Shown here: piece by piece, positions 52,387 to 60,659 of the stretch
Layout of the letters: each line of letters opens with the position of its first letter
Numbering within the stretch: position 1 is the first letter of the stretch
Origin: a bacterium D16-56
GTDB taxonomy: Bacteria > Bacillota > Clostridia > Lachnospirales > Lachnospiraceae
Length of the DNA: 64,000 nucleotides
NCBI GenBank assembly: GCA_003611875.1
Contig: RAYY01000016.1
Coordinates: forward strand, 1 to 64,000
Direction: 5' to 3'
Position numbers and translations under genes: made by a program
Notes under the pieces: generated by a model
The model's database searches: none
Told to the model about the DNA's origin: nothing
Seen by the model: only the letters and a program-made list of their open reading frames with translations

Positions 52387-52620
52387 GACCGGATACTCCT
52401 TTTGTTCTAAGTATTGTCCACTGAGGGTAGTATGTGAAAATGATGAAAATTTTGTGATATTGATATATGGAATCATTTTATCAGTTAGAGAGGCTGATGT
52501 CAAAGTAAATTTACACCCGTAAGATAAATGATTAAGCAGGGAGGCAGACTTTAAAACGGATTTCTTACAGAGAAATAAAATAAAAATAAAATAAATATAA
52601 AAATTACTTGATTTCTTTTA

Positions 52621-52655
52621 TGTAATCGTTTATATTAATAATGTAAACGTTTAGC
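52621..52655. promoter_or_regulatory. Twin LacI-type operators before the TRAP transporter
   Basis: TGTAATCGTTTATA (52621-52634) and TGTAAACGTTTAGC (52642-52655). The second holds the perfect palindrome TAAACGTTTA with the central CG of LacI-family sites. They start 21 bases apart, two helical turns. Confidence 0.7.
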
Positions 52656-52700
52656 TATATTAGGTTGTTAGGCAAAATTACTAAGAAAAGGGGAAAGAAC

Positions 52701-53762
52701 ATGAGAAAAAGAGCATTGACAGCAGGAATTTTGACGGCGGCAATGGCAGTTTTAAGTGCATGCAGCGGTATGCCGGGAATGGGGAACGCACAGCCGGCTC
52801 CCGCACAGGATGCAAAAGCTGAGGGAGGAGCAGAAGCAGCAGATACAGACAAGGTCTATGAGCTGAAGATCTCTACCTCACAGACAGAGCAGGCGCTTAT
52901 TACCAGGAATTATCAGAAACTGGCAGACACCTTGAATGAAAAGTCCAACGGCAGGCTGAAGGTGACGGTATTTCCGGCAGGACAGTTAGGAAGCGATGAG
53001 GACGTGTTGGAGCAGGCCATACAGGGAGCCAATGTGGCCGTGAACACAGACGCTTCTCGTATGGGACAGTATGTAAAGGATTTTTCGATTTTGATGATGG
53101 GATATTTTGCAGATAATTATGAAGAATGCTATAAGGTAACCCAGACCGATACCTTTAATGGCTGGTGTGACACCCTTTCCAGTGATCATGGCATCAAGAT
53201 TCTGTCCTTTACGTTCTATGATGGTCCCCGTGAGTTTATGACCAATAAGCCGATCAATACTCCGGAGGATTTGAAGGGACTGCGGATTCGTACTATCGGA
53301 CAGGAAGTATGTACCGAGACGATCCAGGCTATGGGCGGCACTCCGATCTCCATGTCCTGGGGCGAGGTTTACAACGGAATCCAGTCCAAAGCCTTAGAAG
53401 GCTGCGAGGTGCAGAATACTTCCAGCTATCCGTCCAGAATCTATGAGGTTTGCGAATATCAGTCAAAGACCCATCATTTCCAGCTTATGCAGGGACTGAT
53501 CTGCGGCCAGAAGTGGTTTGACAGCCTGCCGGAAGATCTGCAGACCTTGCTGGTTGAGACTTCCGTGGAGATAGGCAAGACAACGGCTGCAGATGTTATG
53601 GCTGAGGTAGAGGATGCTGAGAAGAAGATGGCAGAAGCAGGCATGACCATCGTGGAACCGGATGTTGCTCCCTTTAAGGCACTGGTAGATCCGGTTTATG
53701 AGAAGCTGGGATATGCAGAATTGAGAGAGCAGCTTTACAAAGAGATCGGTAAGACAAATTAA
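52701..53762 (+). CDS. dctP: TRAP transporter solute-binding subunit DctP
   Basis: A 353-residue DctP. Lipobox MAVLSAC; KLADTLNEKSNGRLKVTVFPAGQLGSDEDVLEQAIQGANVAV; MTNKPINTPEDLKGLRIRTIGQEVCTETIQAMGGTPISMSWGEVYNGIQSKALEGCE, with the ligand-binding arginine in LRIRT. It captures a carboxylate or sugar acid for the DctQM membrane part. ATG 52701 follows AAAAGGGGAAAG. Controlled by the divergent LacI protein through the twin operators. Confidence 0.93.
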   Translation: MRKRALTAGILTAAMAVLSACSGMPGMGNAQPAPAQDAKAEGGAEAADTDKVYELKISTSQTEQALITRNYQKLADTLNEKSNGRLKVTVFPAGQLGSDEDVLEQAIQGANVAVNTDASRMGQYVKDFSILMMGYFADNYEECYKVTQTDTFNGWCDTLSSDHGIKILSFTFYDGPREFMTNKPINTPEDLKGLRIRTIGQEVCTETIQAMGGTPISMSWGEVYNGIQSKALEGCEVQNTSSYPSRIYEVCEYQSKTHHFQLMQGLICGQKWFDSLPEDLQTLLVETSVEIGKTTAADVMAEVEDAEKKMAEAGMTIVEPDVAPFKALVDPVYEKLGYAELREQLYKEIGKTN

Positions 53763-53836
53763 GGGTCCTTGAGGAGCTTGATGCGGAAAGACTGCGGTTC
53801 TTGTTTGGAACTGCTGCAGGGAAAGGAAGCTTTCAG

Positions 53837-54319
53837 ATGAAGAAAATATCGGATTTGATTTTGAAGAGTGAAGAAGTCCTTGCCGGTATTATGTTATGTA
53901 TGATTGCTGTTTTGGTGTTCTGGTCCGCAGTGGCCAGAACGATCGGAATGCCGGTGAACTGGGCGCAGGATGTGTCTTTGCTGGCATTTGCATGGCTGAC
54001 ATTTATCGGCTCTGACATTATCATTAAAGGCGGAGGGCTGATCCGGATTGATATGCTGGTGAATAAGTTCCCAAAGCCGGTGCAGAAGATTCTGACAATG
54101 ATTTTTGACGCACTTATGCTTTTGTTTCTGCTGATTCTGATTGTATATGGATTCCTTCTGGTATCCCAAAGCTGGAACAGAACCTTTAATACACTGAAGT
54201 TAAGCTATGCCTGGTGTACACTGGCTGTTCCCGTCGGCTCATTGCTGATGTTTTTCAGTGCGATTGGAAAGACGGCAGGAGATTTCAAAAAACCTGTAAA
54301 GGAATGGGGGGCTGAATAA
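53837..54319 (+). CDS. dctQ: TRAP transporter small membrane subunit DctQ
   Basis: A 160-residue protein with four membrane helices. MPVNWAQDVSLLAFAWLTFIGSDIIIKGGGLIRIDMLV is the DctQ family signature. ATG 53837 has GGAAGC ahead; its final base overlaps dctM (TAATG). Confidence 0.92.
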   Translation: MKKISDLILKSEEVLAGIMLCMIAVLVFWSAVARTIGMPVNWAQDVSLLAFAWLTFIGSDIIIKGGGLIRIDMLVNKFPKPVQKILTMIFDALMLLFLLILIVYGFLLVSQSWNRTFNTLKLSYAWCTLAVPVGSLLMFFSAIGKTAGDFKKPVKEWGAE

Positions 54320-55608
54320 TGTTAAGTGCAATAGGATTCTTTCTGGTACTCCTGTTTTTAGGTATGCCGGTGGCGTTTGCCATTGCGGTATCGGGATTTG
54401 CCTTCTTTCTGATGCGCCCGGAGATTCCCTGGACAATCCTGGTTCAGAAGTCTCTGTCCACCACCCAGTCCTTTACCATGCTGGCGATTCCGCTGTTCAT
54501 CTTTGCAGGCAATCTGATGAACAATACCGGTATTACCTCGCGCTTGGTAAAGCTGGCCAATGTTATGACAGGCCATATGTACGGTTCCATCGGCCAGGTA
54601 TCGGTTGTGCTGTCTACTTTGATGGGCGGTGTGTCTGGTTCTGCGGTGGCGGATGCGGCCATGGAGTGCCGGATTTTGGGCCCGGAAATGACAAAGCGGG
54701 GATATGCGCCGGGCTGGGCAGCAGCAGTAAACTGTCTGTCAGGACTGATCGTGGCTACAATTCCGCCGTCCATGGGCCTGATCCTTTACGGTACGGTGGG
54801 AGAGGTGTCCATCGGACGTCTGTTTGTGGCTGGTTTTCTTCCGGGGATTATTATGTGTATCCTGATGATGGCGGCCACGGCATGGTCTGCGCGCCATCAT
54901 GGATATAAGCCGGATCATGAGAAGCCTTCACCGCCCGGCGTGATTTTAAAAGCATGTATTGAGAGTATTTGGGCGCTGCTGTTCCCTATACTTCTGATTG
55001 TCCTGATTCGTTTTGGGGTGATGACTCCGTCCGAGTCCGGGGCATTTGCAGTATTCTATGCTCTGGTGGTAGGGGCTTTTATCTATAAGGAGCTGACTTT
55101 AGAGAAGTTTAAAAAGTGTGTAATTGACAGTGTAAAGGATCTTTCTGTGATTACCATGATCCTGGCATTTTCAGGAATCTTCAGCTATGGCGTTGTGTTT
55201 GACCAGCTTCCCAAGACATTGACAACCATGCTGGTCAGCTTAACAAGCAATAAGTATATTTTGCTGATGCTGATTCTGATTATGCTTACGGTTTTCGGCA
55301 TGTTTATGGAGACTACGGTAATCACGCTGATCGTCACCCCGATTCTGATTCCGATTATTACCCAGTACGGGATCGATCCGGTACATTTCGGAATTATTAT
55401 GATGACGATTGTCACCATGGGGTGCTCCACCCCGCCGGTGGGGGTGGCCCTTTATACGTGTTCCAATATTATGGGCTGCTCGGTGGAGGAGACCACGCGA
55501 TATTCGATTCCGCTGTTTGTCGCAATTCTGATAACAGTGGCAATGTGTGTGTTCTTCCCCAAGATGGTACTGTTTTTGCCGAATTTGATTTATGGGGCGG
55601 CGGTTTAG
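54319..55608 (+). CDS. dctM: TRAP transporter large permease DctM
   Basis: A 429-residue permease with about twelve helices. Signatures: FLGMPVAFAIAVSGFAFFL, AIPLFIFAGNLMNNTGIT, GGVSGSAVADAAMECRILGPEMTKRGYAPGWAAAVNCLSG, PPSMGLILYGTVGEVSIGRLFVAGFLPG and TPPVGVALYTCSNIMGCSVEE. It uses a sodium or proton gradient to move the ligand delivered by DctP. A strong terminator ends the operon. Confidence 0.95.
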   Translation: MLSAIGFFLVLLFLGMPVAFAIAVSGFAFFLMRPEIPWTILVQKSLSTTQSFTMLAIPLFIFAGNLMNNTGITSRLVKLANVMTGHMYGSIGQVSVVLSTLMGGVSGSAVADAAMECRILGPEMTKRGYAPGWAAAVNCLSGLIVATIPPSMGLILYGTVGEVSIGRLFVAGFLPGIIMCILMMAATAWSARHHGYKPDHEKPSPPGVILKACIESIWALLFPILLIVLIRFGVMTPSESGAFAVFYALVVGAFIYKELTLEKFKKCVIDSVKDLSVITMILAFSGIFSYGVVFDQLPKTLTTMLVSLTSNKYILLMLILIMLTVFGMFMETTVITLIVTPILIPIITQYGIDPVHFGIIMMTIVTMGCSTPPVGVALYTCSNIMGCSVEETTRYSIPLFVAILITVAMCVFFPKMVLFLPNLIYGAAV

Positions 55609-55620
55609 GTGACTGGAAGT

Positions 55621-55677
55621 GCTGCAGGACAGGGAAAGCTTTAAGATGGTTAGACCCTGTCCTGCGGCATCTTTTTT
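55621..55677 (+). terminator. Terminator of the dctPQM operon
   Basis: GCTGCAGGACAGGG (55621-55634) pairs with CCCTGTCCTGCGGC (55655-55668), followed by ATCTTTTTT. Confidence 0.92.
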
Positions 55678-55687
55678 CAATACCCTC

Positions 55688-55716
55688 TTGACATTTTCCG
55701 CAATTTATTATATCCT
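55688..55716 (+). promoter_or_regulatory. Promoter of the T-box/trpB unit
   Basis: TTGACA at 55688-55693, 17-base spacer, TATCCT at 55711-55716. Confidence 0.7.
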
Positions 55717-55727
55717 ATCTGCAAGTC

Positions 55728-56005
55728 AATTAGTTACAAACCATTGACCGGGACGAGTAGCTGTTTGAAATATGCCCAGAGAGCTGCAGATGGTGGAATT
55801 GCAGCCATAGGAAGAACAGGGAATGGACCCGAGAGGGCGAACTGAAAGGAAGGAGACTTTCGAGTAGGCGAGACGTGACTGCACGTTACAGCAGAACCTG
55901 TATGTCAGTACAGGGTATGAGTGCATTCGTAAGAATGAATTTAGGTGGCACCGCAGAAGTGAAAGCTCCTGTCCTATGGTTCGATATAGGATGAGAGTTT
56001 TTTTA
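55728..56005 (+). ncRNA. T-box leader, tryptophan-specific
   Basis: The leader has the main T-box parts: AGTA on the 5' side of the specifier loop, an AGAGAG loop and GGTGGAA in stem I, then GAATGG with specifier codon TGG (Trp) at 55824-55826, and the T-box sequence AGGTGGCACCGCAG at 55943-55956. The terminator is CTCCTGTCCTAT.../...ATAGGATGAGAG with a seven-T run (55966-56004). Uncharged tRNA-Trp binding should favour the antiterminator and switch on trpB. The match between specifier and gene product supports the call. Confidence 0.95.
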
Positions 56006-56089
56006 TTTTCGTGATGCCGCTTTTTTAAGTAAACTCCTGAGTTTGCAGCTAATTGGGAATAAAACCATTTTTGGAGAAAGGAAAAAAGT

Positions 56090-57460
56090 ATGGAACAGAA
56101 CATCCCTTACAAAATTTATCTGGAAGAACAGGAGATGCCGAAGCAATGGTATAATGTTCGTGCGGACATGAAAAAAAAGCCTGCGCCCATTCTGAATCCG
56201 GGAACCTTAAAGCCAGTAACCATAGAGGAGCTTTCCGGAATCTTCTGTGAGGAACTGGCAAAGCAGGAGCTGGATGACACAACCCCATATTTTGATATTC
56301 CCCAGGAGATTCGGGATTTTTATCGGATGTATCGTCCGTCCCCATTGGTTCGGGCTTATTGCCTGGAGAAAAAGCTGGATACCCCGGCTCATATTTATTA
56401 CAAGTTTGAGGGAAATAATACCTCTGGCAGCCATAAGCTTAATTCGGCCATTGCTCAGGCTTATTATGCAAAAAAGCAGGGTCTGAAGGGAGTAACCACG
56501 GAAACCGGCGCAGGGCAGTGGGGAACAGCTCTCTCCATGGCATGTGCTTATCTGGACTTGGACTGTCAGGTATATATGGTGAAATGCTCTTATGAGCAGA
56601 AGCCCTTCCGCCGGGAGGTAATGCGGACGTATGGGGCCAAGGTGACTCCGTCCCCGTCCATGAATACAGAGGTAGGCCGGAAGATGAACGCCCAGTTTCC
56701 GGGAACTACAGGAAGCTTAGGGTGCGCTATCTCAGAGGCTGTGGAGGCGGCTGTGAGCCAGGAGGGCTATCGCTATGTGTTAGGCTCCGTGCTGTCCCAG
56801 GTACTGCTGCATCAGTCGGTTATCGGTCTTGAGGCCAAGGCAGCTCTTGATAAATATGGAATTAAGGCGGATATGATCATTGGCTGTGCCGGAGGCGGTT
56901 CAAACCTAGGCGGCCTGATCTCACCCTTTGCAGGACAGATGCTGCGGGGAGAGGCGGATTATGAGATGATTGCCGTGGAGCCGGCCTCTTGTCCCAGCAT
57001 GACGAGAGGCGTGTATGCCTATGATTTCTGTGATACCGGAAAGGTATGTCCCCTGGCAAAGATGTATACCTTAGGCAGCGGATTTATTCCCTCGGCCAAT
57101 CATGCAGGCGGACTGCGGTATCATGGCATGAGCTCTGTGGTATCCGAGCTGTATGACCAGGGGCTTATCAAGGCCAGAAGCGTGGAGCAGACCGAGGTGT
57201 TTAAGGCAGCTCAGACCTTTGCCAGGGTGGAGGGAATTCTTCCGGCTCCGGAAAGCAGCCATGCCATCAAGGTTGCCATGGATGAGGCCATTAAGTGTAA
57301 GGAGACCGGGGAAGCAAAGAATATTGTCTTTGGCCTGACCGGAACCGGGTATTTTGATATGGTGGCATATCAGAGGTTTAACGACGGGGAGATGCAGGAT
57401 TATATTCCGTCGGATGAGGATCTGGCAAAGGCACTGGGGGAATTGCCCAAGGTGGAGTGA
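56090..57460 (+). CDS. trpB: Tryptophan synthase beta chain, long TrpB2-like form
   Basis: A 456-residue PLP enzyme, longer than the usual TrpB of about 400 residues and starting IPYKIYLEEQEMPKQWYNVRADM, the style of TrpB2. PLP lysine is K116 in NTSGSHKLNSA; the phosphate loop is GCAGGGSNLGGL, and GAGQWGTALSMACA is conserved. It joins indole and serine to tryptophan. No trpA or other trp gene is adjacent, so it may salvage free indole. Controlled by the Trp T-box. Confidence 0.94.
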   Translation: MEQNIPYKIYLEEQEMPKQWYNVRADMKKKPAPILNPGTLKPVTIEELSGIFCEELAKQELDDTTPYFDIPQEIRDFYRMYRPSPLVRAYCLEKKLDTPAHIYYKFEGNNTSGSHKLNSAIAQAYYAKKQGLKGVTTETGAGQWGTALSMACAYLDLDCQVYMVKCSYEQKPFRREVMRTYGAKVTPSPSMNTEVGRKMNAQFPGTTGSLGCAISEAVEAAVSQEGYRYVLGSVLSQVLLHQSVIGLEAKAALDKYGIKADMIIGCAGGGSNLGGLISPFAGQMLRGEADYEMIAVEPASCPSMTRGVYAYDFCDTGKVCPLAKMYTLGSGFIPSANHAGGLRYHGMSSVVSELYDQGLIKARSVEQTEVFKAAQTFARVEGILPAPESSHAIKVAMDEAIKCKETGEAKNIVFGLTGTGYFDMVAYQRFNDGEMQDYIPSDEDLAKALGELPKVE

Positions 57461-57607
57461 ATGGTTTTGCCTGGATGATGGCTGTCAGTGACAGTAGAAA
57501 AAATTGGTGTTTTAGCTGACAAGGGCTGGATTTAGAGGTGATTTTCTAAACCCGGTCCTTTGTTATTGCTTTGATGCTGTCCTTCCATCTATTTTAAATG
57601 TTTACAG

Positions 57608-57702
57608 TGAAAGTCCTATCGCCGGAGGCGATTTAAAATCAGGGATGTCAAATGCGCCCGCCAGACTTTCATGATTGGTGGCGCGTCCGCAGCCGGGCGC
57701 AT
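57608..57702 (+). ncRNA. Candidate pseudoknotted RNA in a 400-base gap
   Basis: Interleaved complementary arms: TGAAAGTC (57608-57615) with GACTTTCA (57664-57671), and ATGCGCCCG (57652-57660) with CGGGCGCAT (57694-57702), in order a-b-a'-b'. Between a and b is a hairpin ATCGCC/GGCGAT (57618-57632). The rest of 57461-57860 has no gene, only the promoter at 57743. The core is partly shared with 7136-7160 and 63554-63577. Confidence 0.5.
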
Positions 57703-57742
57703 GGCAACCGTTTGGACGTGGATCTGCTGTGGAGTATTGGAC

Positions 57743-57773
57743 TTGACCTGAAGTGCGGTTTAACCTATATAAT
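57743..57773 (+). promoter_or_regulatory. Promoter with 19-base spacer before the aldo/keto reductase
   Basis: TTGACC (57743-57748) and TATAAT (57768-57773) are 19 bases apart, the overlong spacing typical of MerR-family-activated promoters. The spacer is not a good palindrome, so the regulator is uncertain. Confidence 0.5.
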
Positions 57774-57860
57774 AAATATGGCTATTTGAAAATGTGGGTT
57801 TTCCGCAGCTATATAAAGAAAAGTTGTGCAAAAAAAGGAGAGAAAGGGGAAATACAGAAA

Positions 57861-59009
57861 GTGAAATATCGTGATTTGGGAAACACCGGATTAAAGGTAA
57901 GTGAGATCGGCATGGGCTGCGAGGGGTTTGGGGAAAACAACTGCGAAAATGCAAAGCTGTTTTTTGACGTGGCAGAGGAAAATGGTATCAATTATTTTGA
58001 TCTTTACACCTCCAATCCGGAGATACGTGCCAGCGTAGGAAATGCTCTGAAGGGCAGGCGGGAGAAATTTTATATCCAGTCTCACATTTGTTCTGTTTGG
58101 CAGGGCGGCCAGTATAAACGGAGCCGGAAGATTGAGGAGGTGACGGAGGGATTTGAAGAAATGCTGTCCCTTCTTCAGACAGATTATATTGATGTGGGAA
58201 TGATTCATTATGTAGACTCGCTGAAGGATTGGGATGAGATCGTGAACGGGCCGGTGCTGCAGTATGTGCGGGAGCTGAAGGCGTCTGGGAGGATCCGCCA
58301 TATTGGCCTAAGCAGCCATAATCCGCAGGTGGCTCTTGCAGCAGTGAGAAGCGGTGTTATTCAGGTGCTTATGTTCAGTGTTAATCCCTGCTATGACCTG
58401 CAGCCGGCAGGGGAGAATGTGGAGGAGCTGTGGAAGGAGGATAATTACAGCAGCTCTCTGGTGAATATGGACCCGGAGCGTCAGGAGCTGTATGAGGAAT
58501 GCCAGTGGCGGGGAGTGGGCATTACGGTGATGAAAGCATTTGGCGGCGGTGATCTTTTGGATGAAAAGCTGTCTCCGGCAAAAAAGGCATTGACGGTATG
58601 TCAGTGTATTCATTATGCCTTGACCCGTCCGGCGGTGGCAACGGTTCTGGCAGGCGCTCATTCGGTGGAGCAGTTAAAGCGCAGCCTTGCTTATGAGGAG
58701 GCGTCCGCAGAGGAAAAGGATTACGCCGCGGAATTTGCTTCCTTTCCGAAGATTAGCTGGCAGGGGCATTGTATGTATTGCAGCCATTGCGCACCTTGCC
58801 CCAAGGCGATCGATGTGGCAGCTGTGACAAAGTTTTTGAATCTGGCCAAAGCACAGGGACAGATTCCGGAGACCGTGAGGGAGCATTATGAGGTGCTTCC
58901 TCATCATGCAGGAGAGTGTATTCGCTGCGGGGCCTGTGAGAGCAGATGTCCGTTTGGGGTGGAGATTATGGAAAATATGACAGAGGCCAGGAGAATTTTC
59001 GGAAAATAA
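57861..59009 (+). CDS. Aldo/keto reductase with C-terminal 4Fe-4S motifs
   Basis: A 382-residue protein. The aldo/keto reductase barrel begins VKYRDLGNTGLKVSEIGMGCEGFG, with NYFDLYTSNPEIR and the HYVD, GLSSHNP and QVLMFSVNPCYD segments. The position that usually holds the catalytic Lys (xxxTK) reads FYIQSHI. The C-terminus has two ferredoxin-like cysteine sets, CMYCSHCAPCP and CIRCGACESRCP, as in the COG1453-type group. GTG 57861 is preferred: it follows AAGGGG and starts the conserved region; the frame runs on upstream without support. Probably a redox enzyme of unknown substrate. Confidence 0.85.
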   Translation: MKYRDLGNTGLKVSEIGMGCEGFGENNCENAKLFFDVAEENGINYFDLYTSNPEIRASVGNALKGRREKFYIQSHICSVWQGGQYKRSRKIEEVTEGFEEMLSLLQTDYIDVGMIHYVDSLKDWDEIVNGPVLQYVRELKASGRIRHIGLSSHNPQVALAAVRSGVIQVLMFSVNPCYDLQPAGENVEELWKEDNYSSSLVNMDPERQELYEECQWRGVGITVMKAFGGGDLLDEKLSPAKKALTVCQCIHYALTRPAVATVLAGAHSVEQLKRSLAYEEASAEEKDYAAEFASFPKISWQGHCMYCSHCAPCPKAIDVAAVTKFLNLAKAQGQIPETVREHYEVLPHHAGECIRCGACESRCPFGVEIMENMTEARRIFGK

Positions 59010-59071
59010 AGAAGGAGATGCATCGGTAAGCGCTGAAAAAAATATTGAAAATTTGCTCGGTTGAGGGGTAC

Positions 59072-59100
59072 TTGTCAGATAATGAAATAGTTGGTATAAT
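59072..59100 (+). promoter_or_regulatory. Promoter of the second cell-wall-binding gene
   Basis: TTGTCA (59072-59077), 17-base spacer, TATAAT (59095-59100). Confidence 0.75.
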
Positions 59101-59147
59101 AAAGAACGGAAATTATTGGCAATTACAGAGTAAAGGAGAAAAGTGTA

Positions 59148-59771
59148 ATGAAAAAGAAGGCTTTGACGACCCTGATGGCTGCTTCCATGGCTTTGGCTGT
59201 GGGAGGCACTGCTTTTGGAGCAGAGTGGAAGAAGGATGATAATGGCTGGTGGTGGCAGGAGGATAACGGAAGCTATCCGGTGAGCACCTGGCAGTGGATT
59301 GACGGGAACGGGGACGGTGTGGCAGAGTGCTATTTCTTTAACGAAAAGGGCTATAATCTGCAGAATGCAGCTACCCCTGATGGATATACGGTAGATGCCA
59401 GCGGGGCATGGATCGTGGATGGAGTTGTTCAGACAAAGACATCAGAGGCTCCTGCTGCAGCTGCCGGTACAGAGGCTTCCCAATATCAGGATGATTACAG
59501 CGGTGTGTATGAGGTTCCTTTCTATGAGGCAGACGGAAGCATTGTCATGGATTCCATATCTGTGGTCTATGATGGTTCTGCAAATGCTATTTCGGTTACT
59601 TATCCGCGTTTTGACATTACACTCACCTATACTTATGCAGGGCCGGATTACAGGGGAGTAATGTTCTTTGAGCTGATTTCAGAAGAAGAAAAGGACGCGA
59701 TCTTTTTCCTTGCGCCTGGCGTGATAGAGTGGCCGACCGATGATGGAAGGATGTCTTTCACCAGGAAGTAA
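59148..59771 (+). CDS. Secreted protein with cell-wall-binding repeats, paralogue
   Basis: A 207-residue protein: signal peptide MKKKALTTLMAASMALAVGGTAFGA, aromatic wall-binding repeats (EWKKDDNGWWWQEDNGSYPVSTWQWIDGNGDGVAECYFFNEKGY), the same linker type as the 45454 gene (ATPDGYTVDASGAWIVDGVVQTK), then a C-terminal domain of about 100 residues that differs from the other paralogue. Ribosome binding site AAAGGAG. It may bind the wall and expose the C-terminal domain; function unknown. Confidence 0.82.
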   Translation: MKKKALTTLMAASMALAVGGTAFGAEWKKDDNGWWWQEDNGSYPVSTWQWIDGNGDGVAECYFFNEKGYNLQNAATPDGYTVDASGAWIVDGVVQTKTSEAPAAAAGTEASQYQDDYSGVYEVPFYEADGSIVMDSISVVYDGSANAISVTYPRFDITLTYTYAGPDYRGVMFFELISEEEKDAIFFLAPGVIEWPTDDGRMSFTRK

Positions 59772-59779
59772 AGAAGCAA

Positions 59780-59853
59780 GCCGCAGCCGTGGGAAGGCTG
59801 CCGTTCACGGGGCATATTATAGGGGCGCCTTTGGCTGCGGCCTGCCCCGTGAA
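59780..59853 (+). ncRNA. Interleaved inverted repeats, candidate pseudoknot or switch
   Basis: GCCGCAGCC (59780-59788) pairs with GGCTGCGGC (59833-59841), and TTCACGGGGCA (59804-59814) with TGCCCCGTGAA (59843-59853), in a-b-a'-b' order. GCAGCC can instead pair locally with GGCTGC at 59796-59801, so mutually exclusive folds exist. It lies just after the stop of the cell-wall-binding gene and has no T-run, so it is not a plain terminator. Confidence 0.5.
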
Positions 59854-59977
59854 TCGTAACCTGGACAAGCAGAGCCAAAGCTTTGCCGGCATATGCCCGT
59901 TATTTCGGGACATTTTCCTATCATTTGGAAAACAGCGGCAGAAAGAGTGGATGAAAGAATCATAAAGGACAAAAGAG

Positions 59978-60659
59978 AAGGACGGGAAATTCTATCGACT
60001 GGGTGCGGATGGGGCTATGCTCAGCGATCAGGAGACAGAAATTGACGGGGTGGAATATAAGATCAATGAGAACGGAGAGGTAGTGGAAGGGAATCCGGTA
60101 CAGGTGTCTGAGGAGGAACAGGCAGCCAGGACATTTGCTCAGGGTGTGATTTCCCGGATTATCAATATGGAAGAAATAGGACTGGATCTTTCCCTGGATA
60201 CCTATGATGAGGGGCTGCATCTAAATGTCTATGGAGCGGAAAAGCTGTCTGTATGGCTGGGGAAAAGCTGAAGGAGCAGTATGGTTTTACGGATTTCCGG
60301 GGACAGTCAAAGCTGGCTGAAGCTTATGAAAGGCGGCTGCAGCAAAAAAGGAGCAGTAGCTGGAGATAGGGATGAGTGCGGATGCTGCCAAAAATGTTCT
60401 GGGTAATGAGAAGGAGATGAAGACCCTGACCAATTGTGCTGATGACGGCGGCAGGGATAAGGCGTATCTTTATCAGGACCTGGAGCTTGTCACCACAAAG
60501 GACGGTAAGAGGGAGGTAGTAAGGGAGATTACGCTAAAGACCAGTGCAGTCAGCACAGAGGAAGGGGTAAAGGCAGGGGATCTTCCGGCTGCCGTGAAAA
60601 GGCATATCCGGAGGCAAAGGCAATGGCAGGCGGAATCGAGAGTATATGGGTTTGGATGA
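59978..60659 (+). pseudogene. Broken cell-wall-binding/lipoprotein-like gene
   Basis: Three successive frames give related pieces: KDGKFYRLGADGAMLSDQET...GVEYKINENGEVVEGNPVQ (to 60271), then GEKLKEQYGFTDFRGQSKLAEAYERR, and SADAAKNVLGNEKEMKTLTNCADDGG...LELVTTKDGK. The first part is a wall-binding repeat ending; there is no start codon, signal peptide or ribosome binding site. At least two frameshifts and an N-terminal loss have made it non-functional. Confidence 0.6.

Noticed and set aside
57743-57773. SoxR/MerR palindromic box in the long-spacer promoter
   Set aside because: The spacing fits MerR regulation but the spacer is not an inverted repeat, so no specific regulator is claimed.
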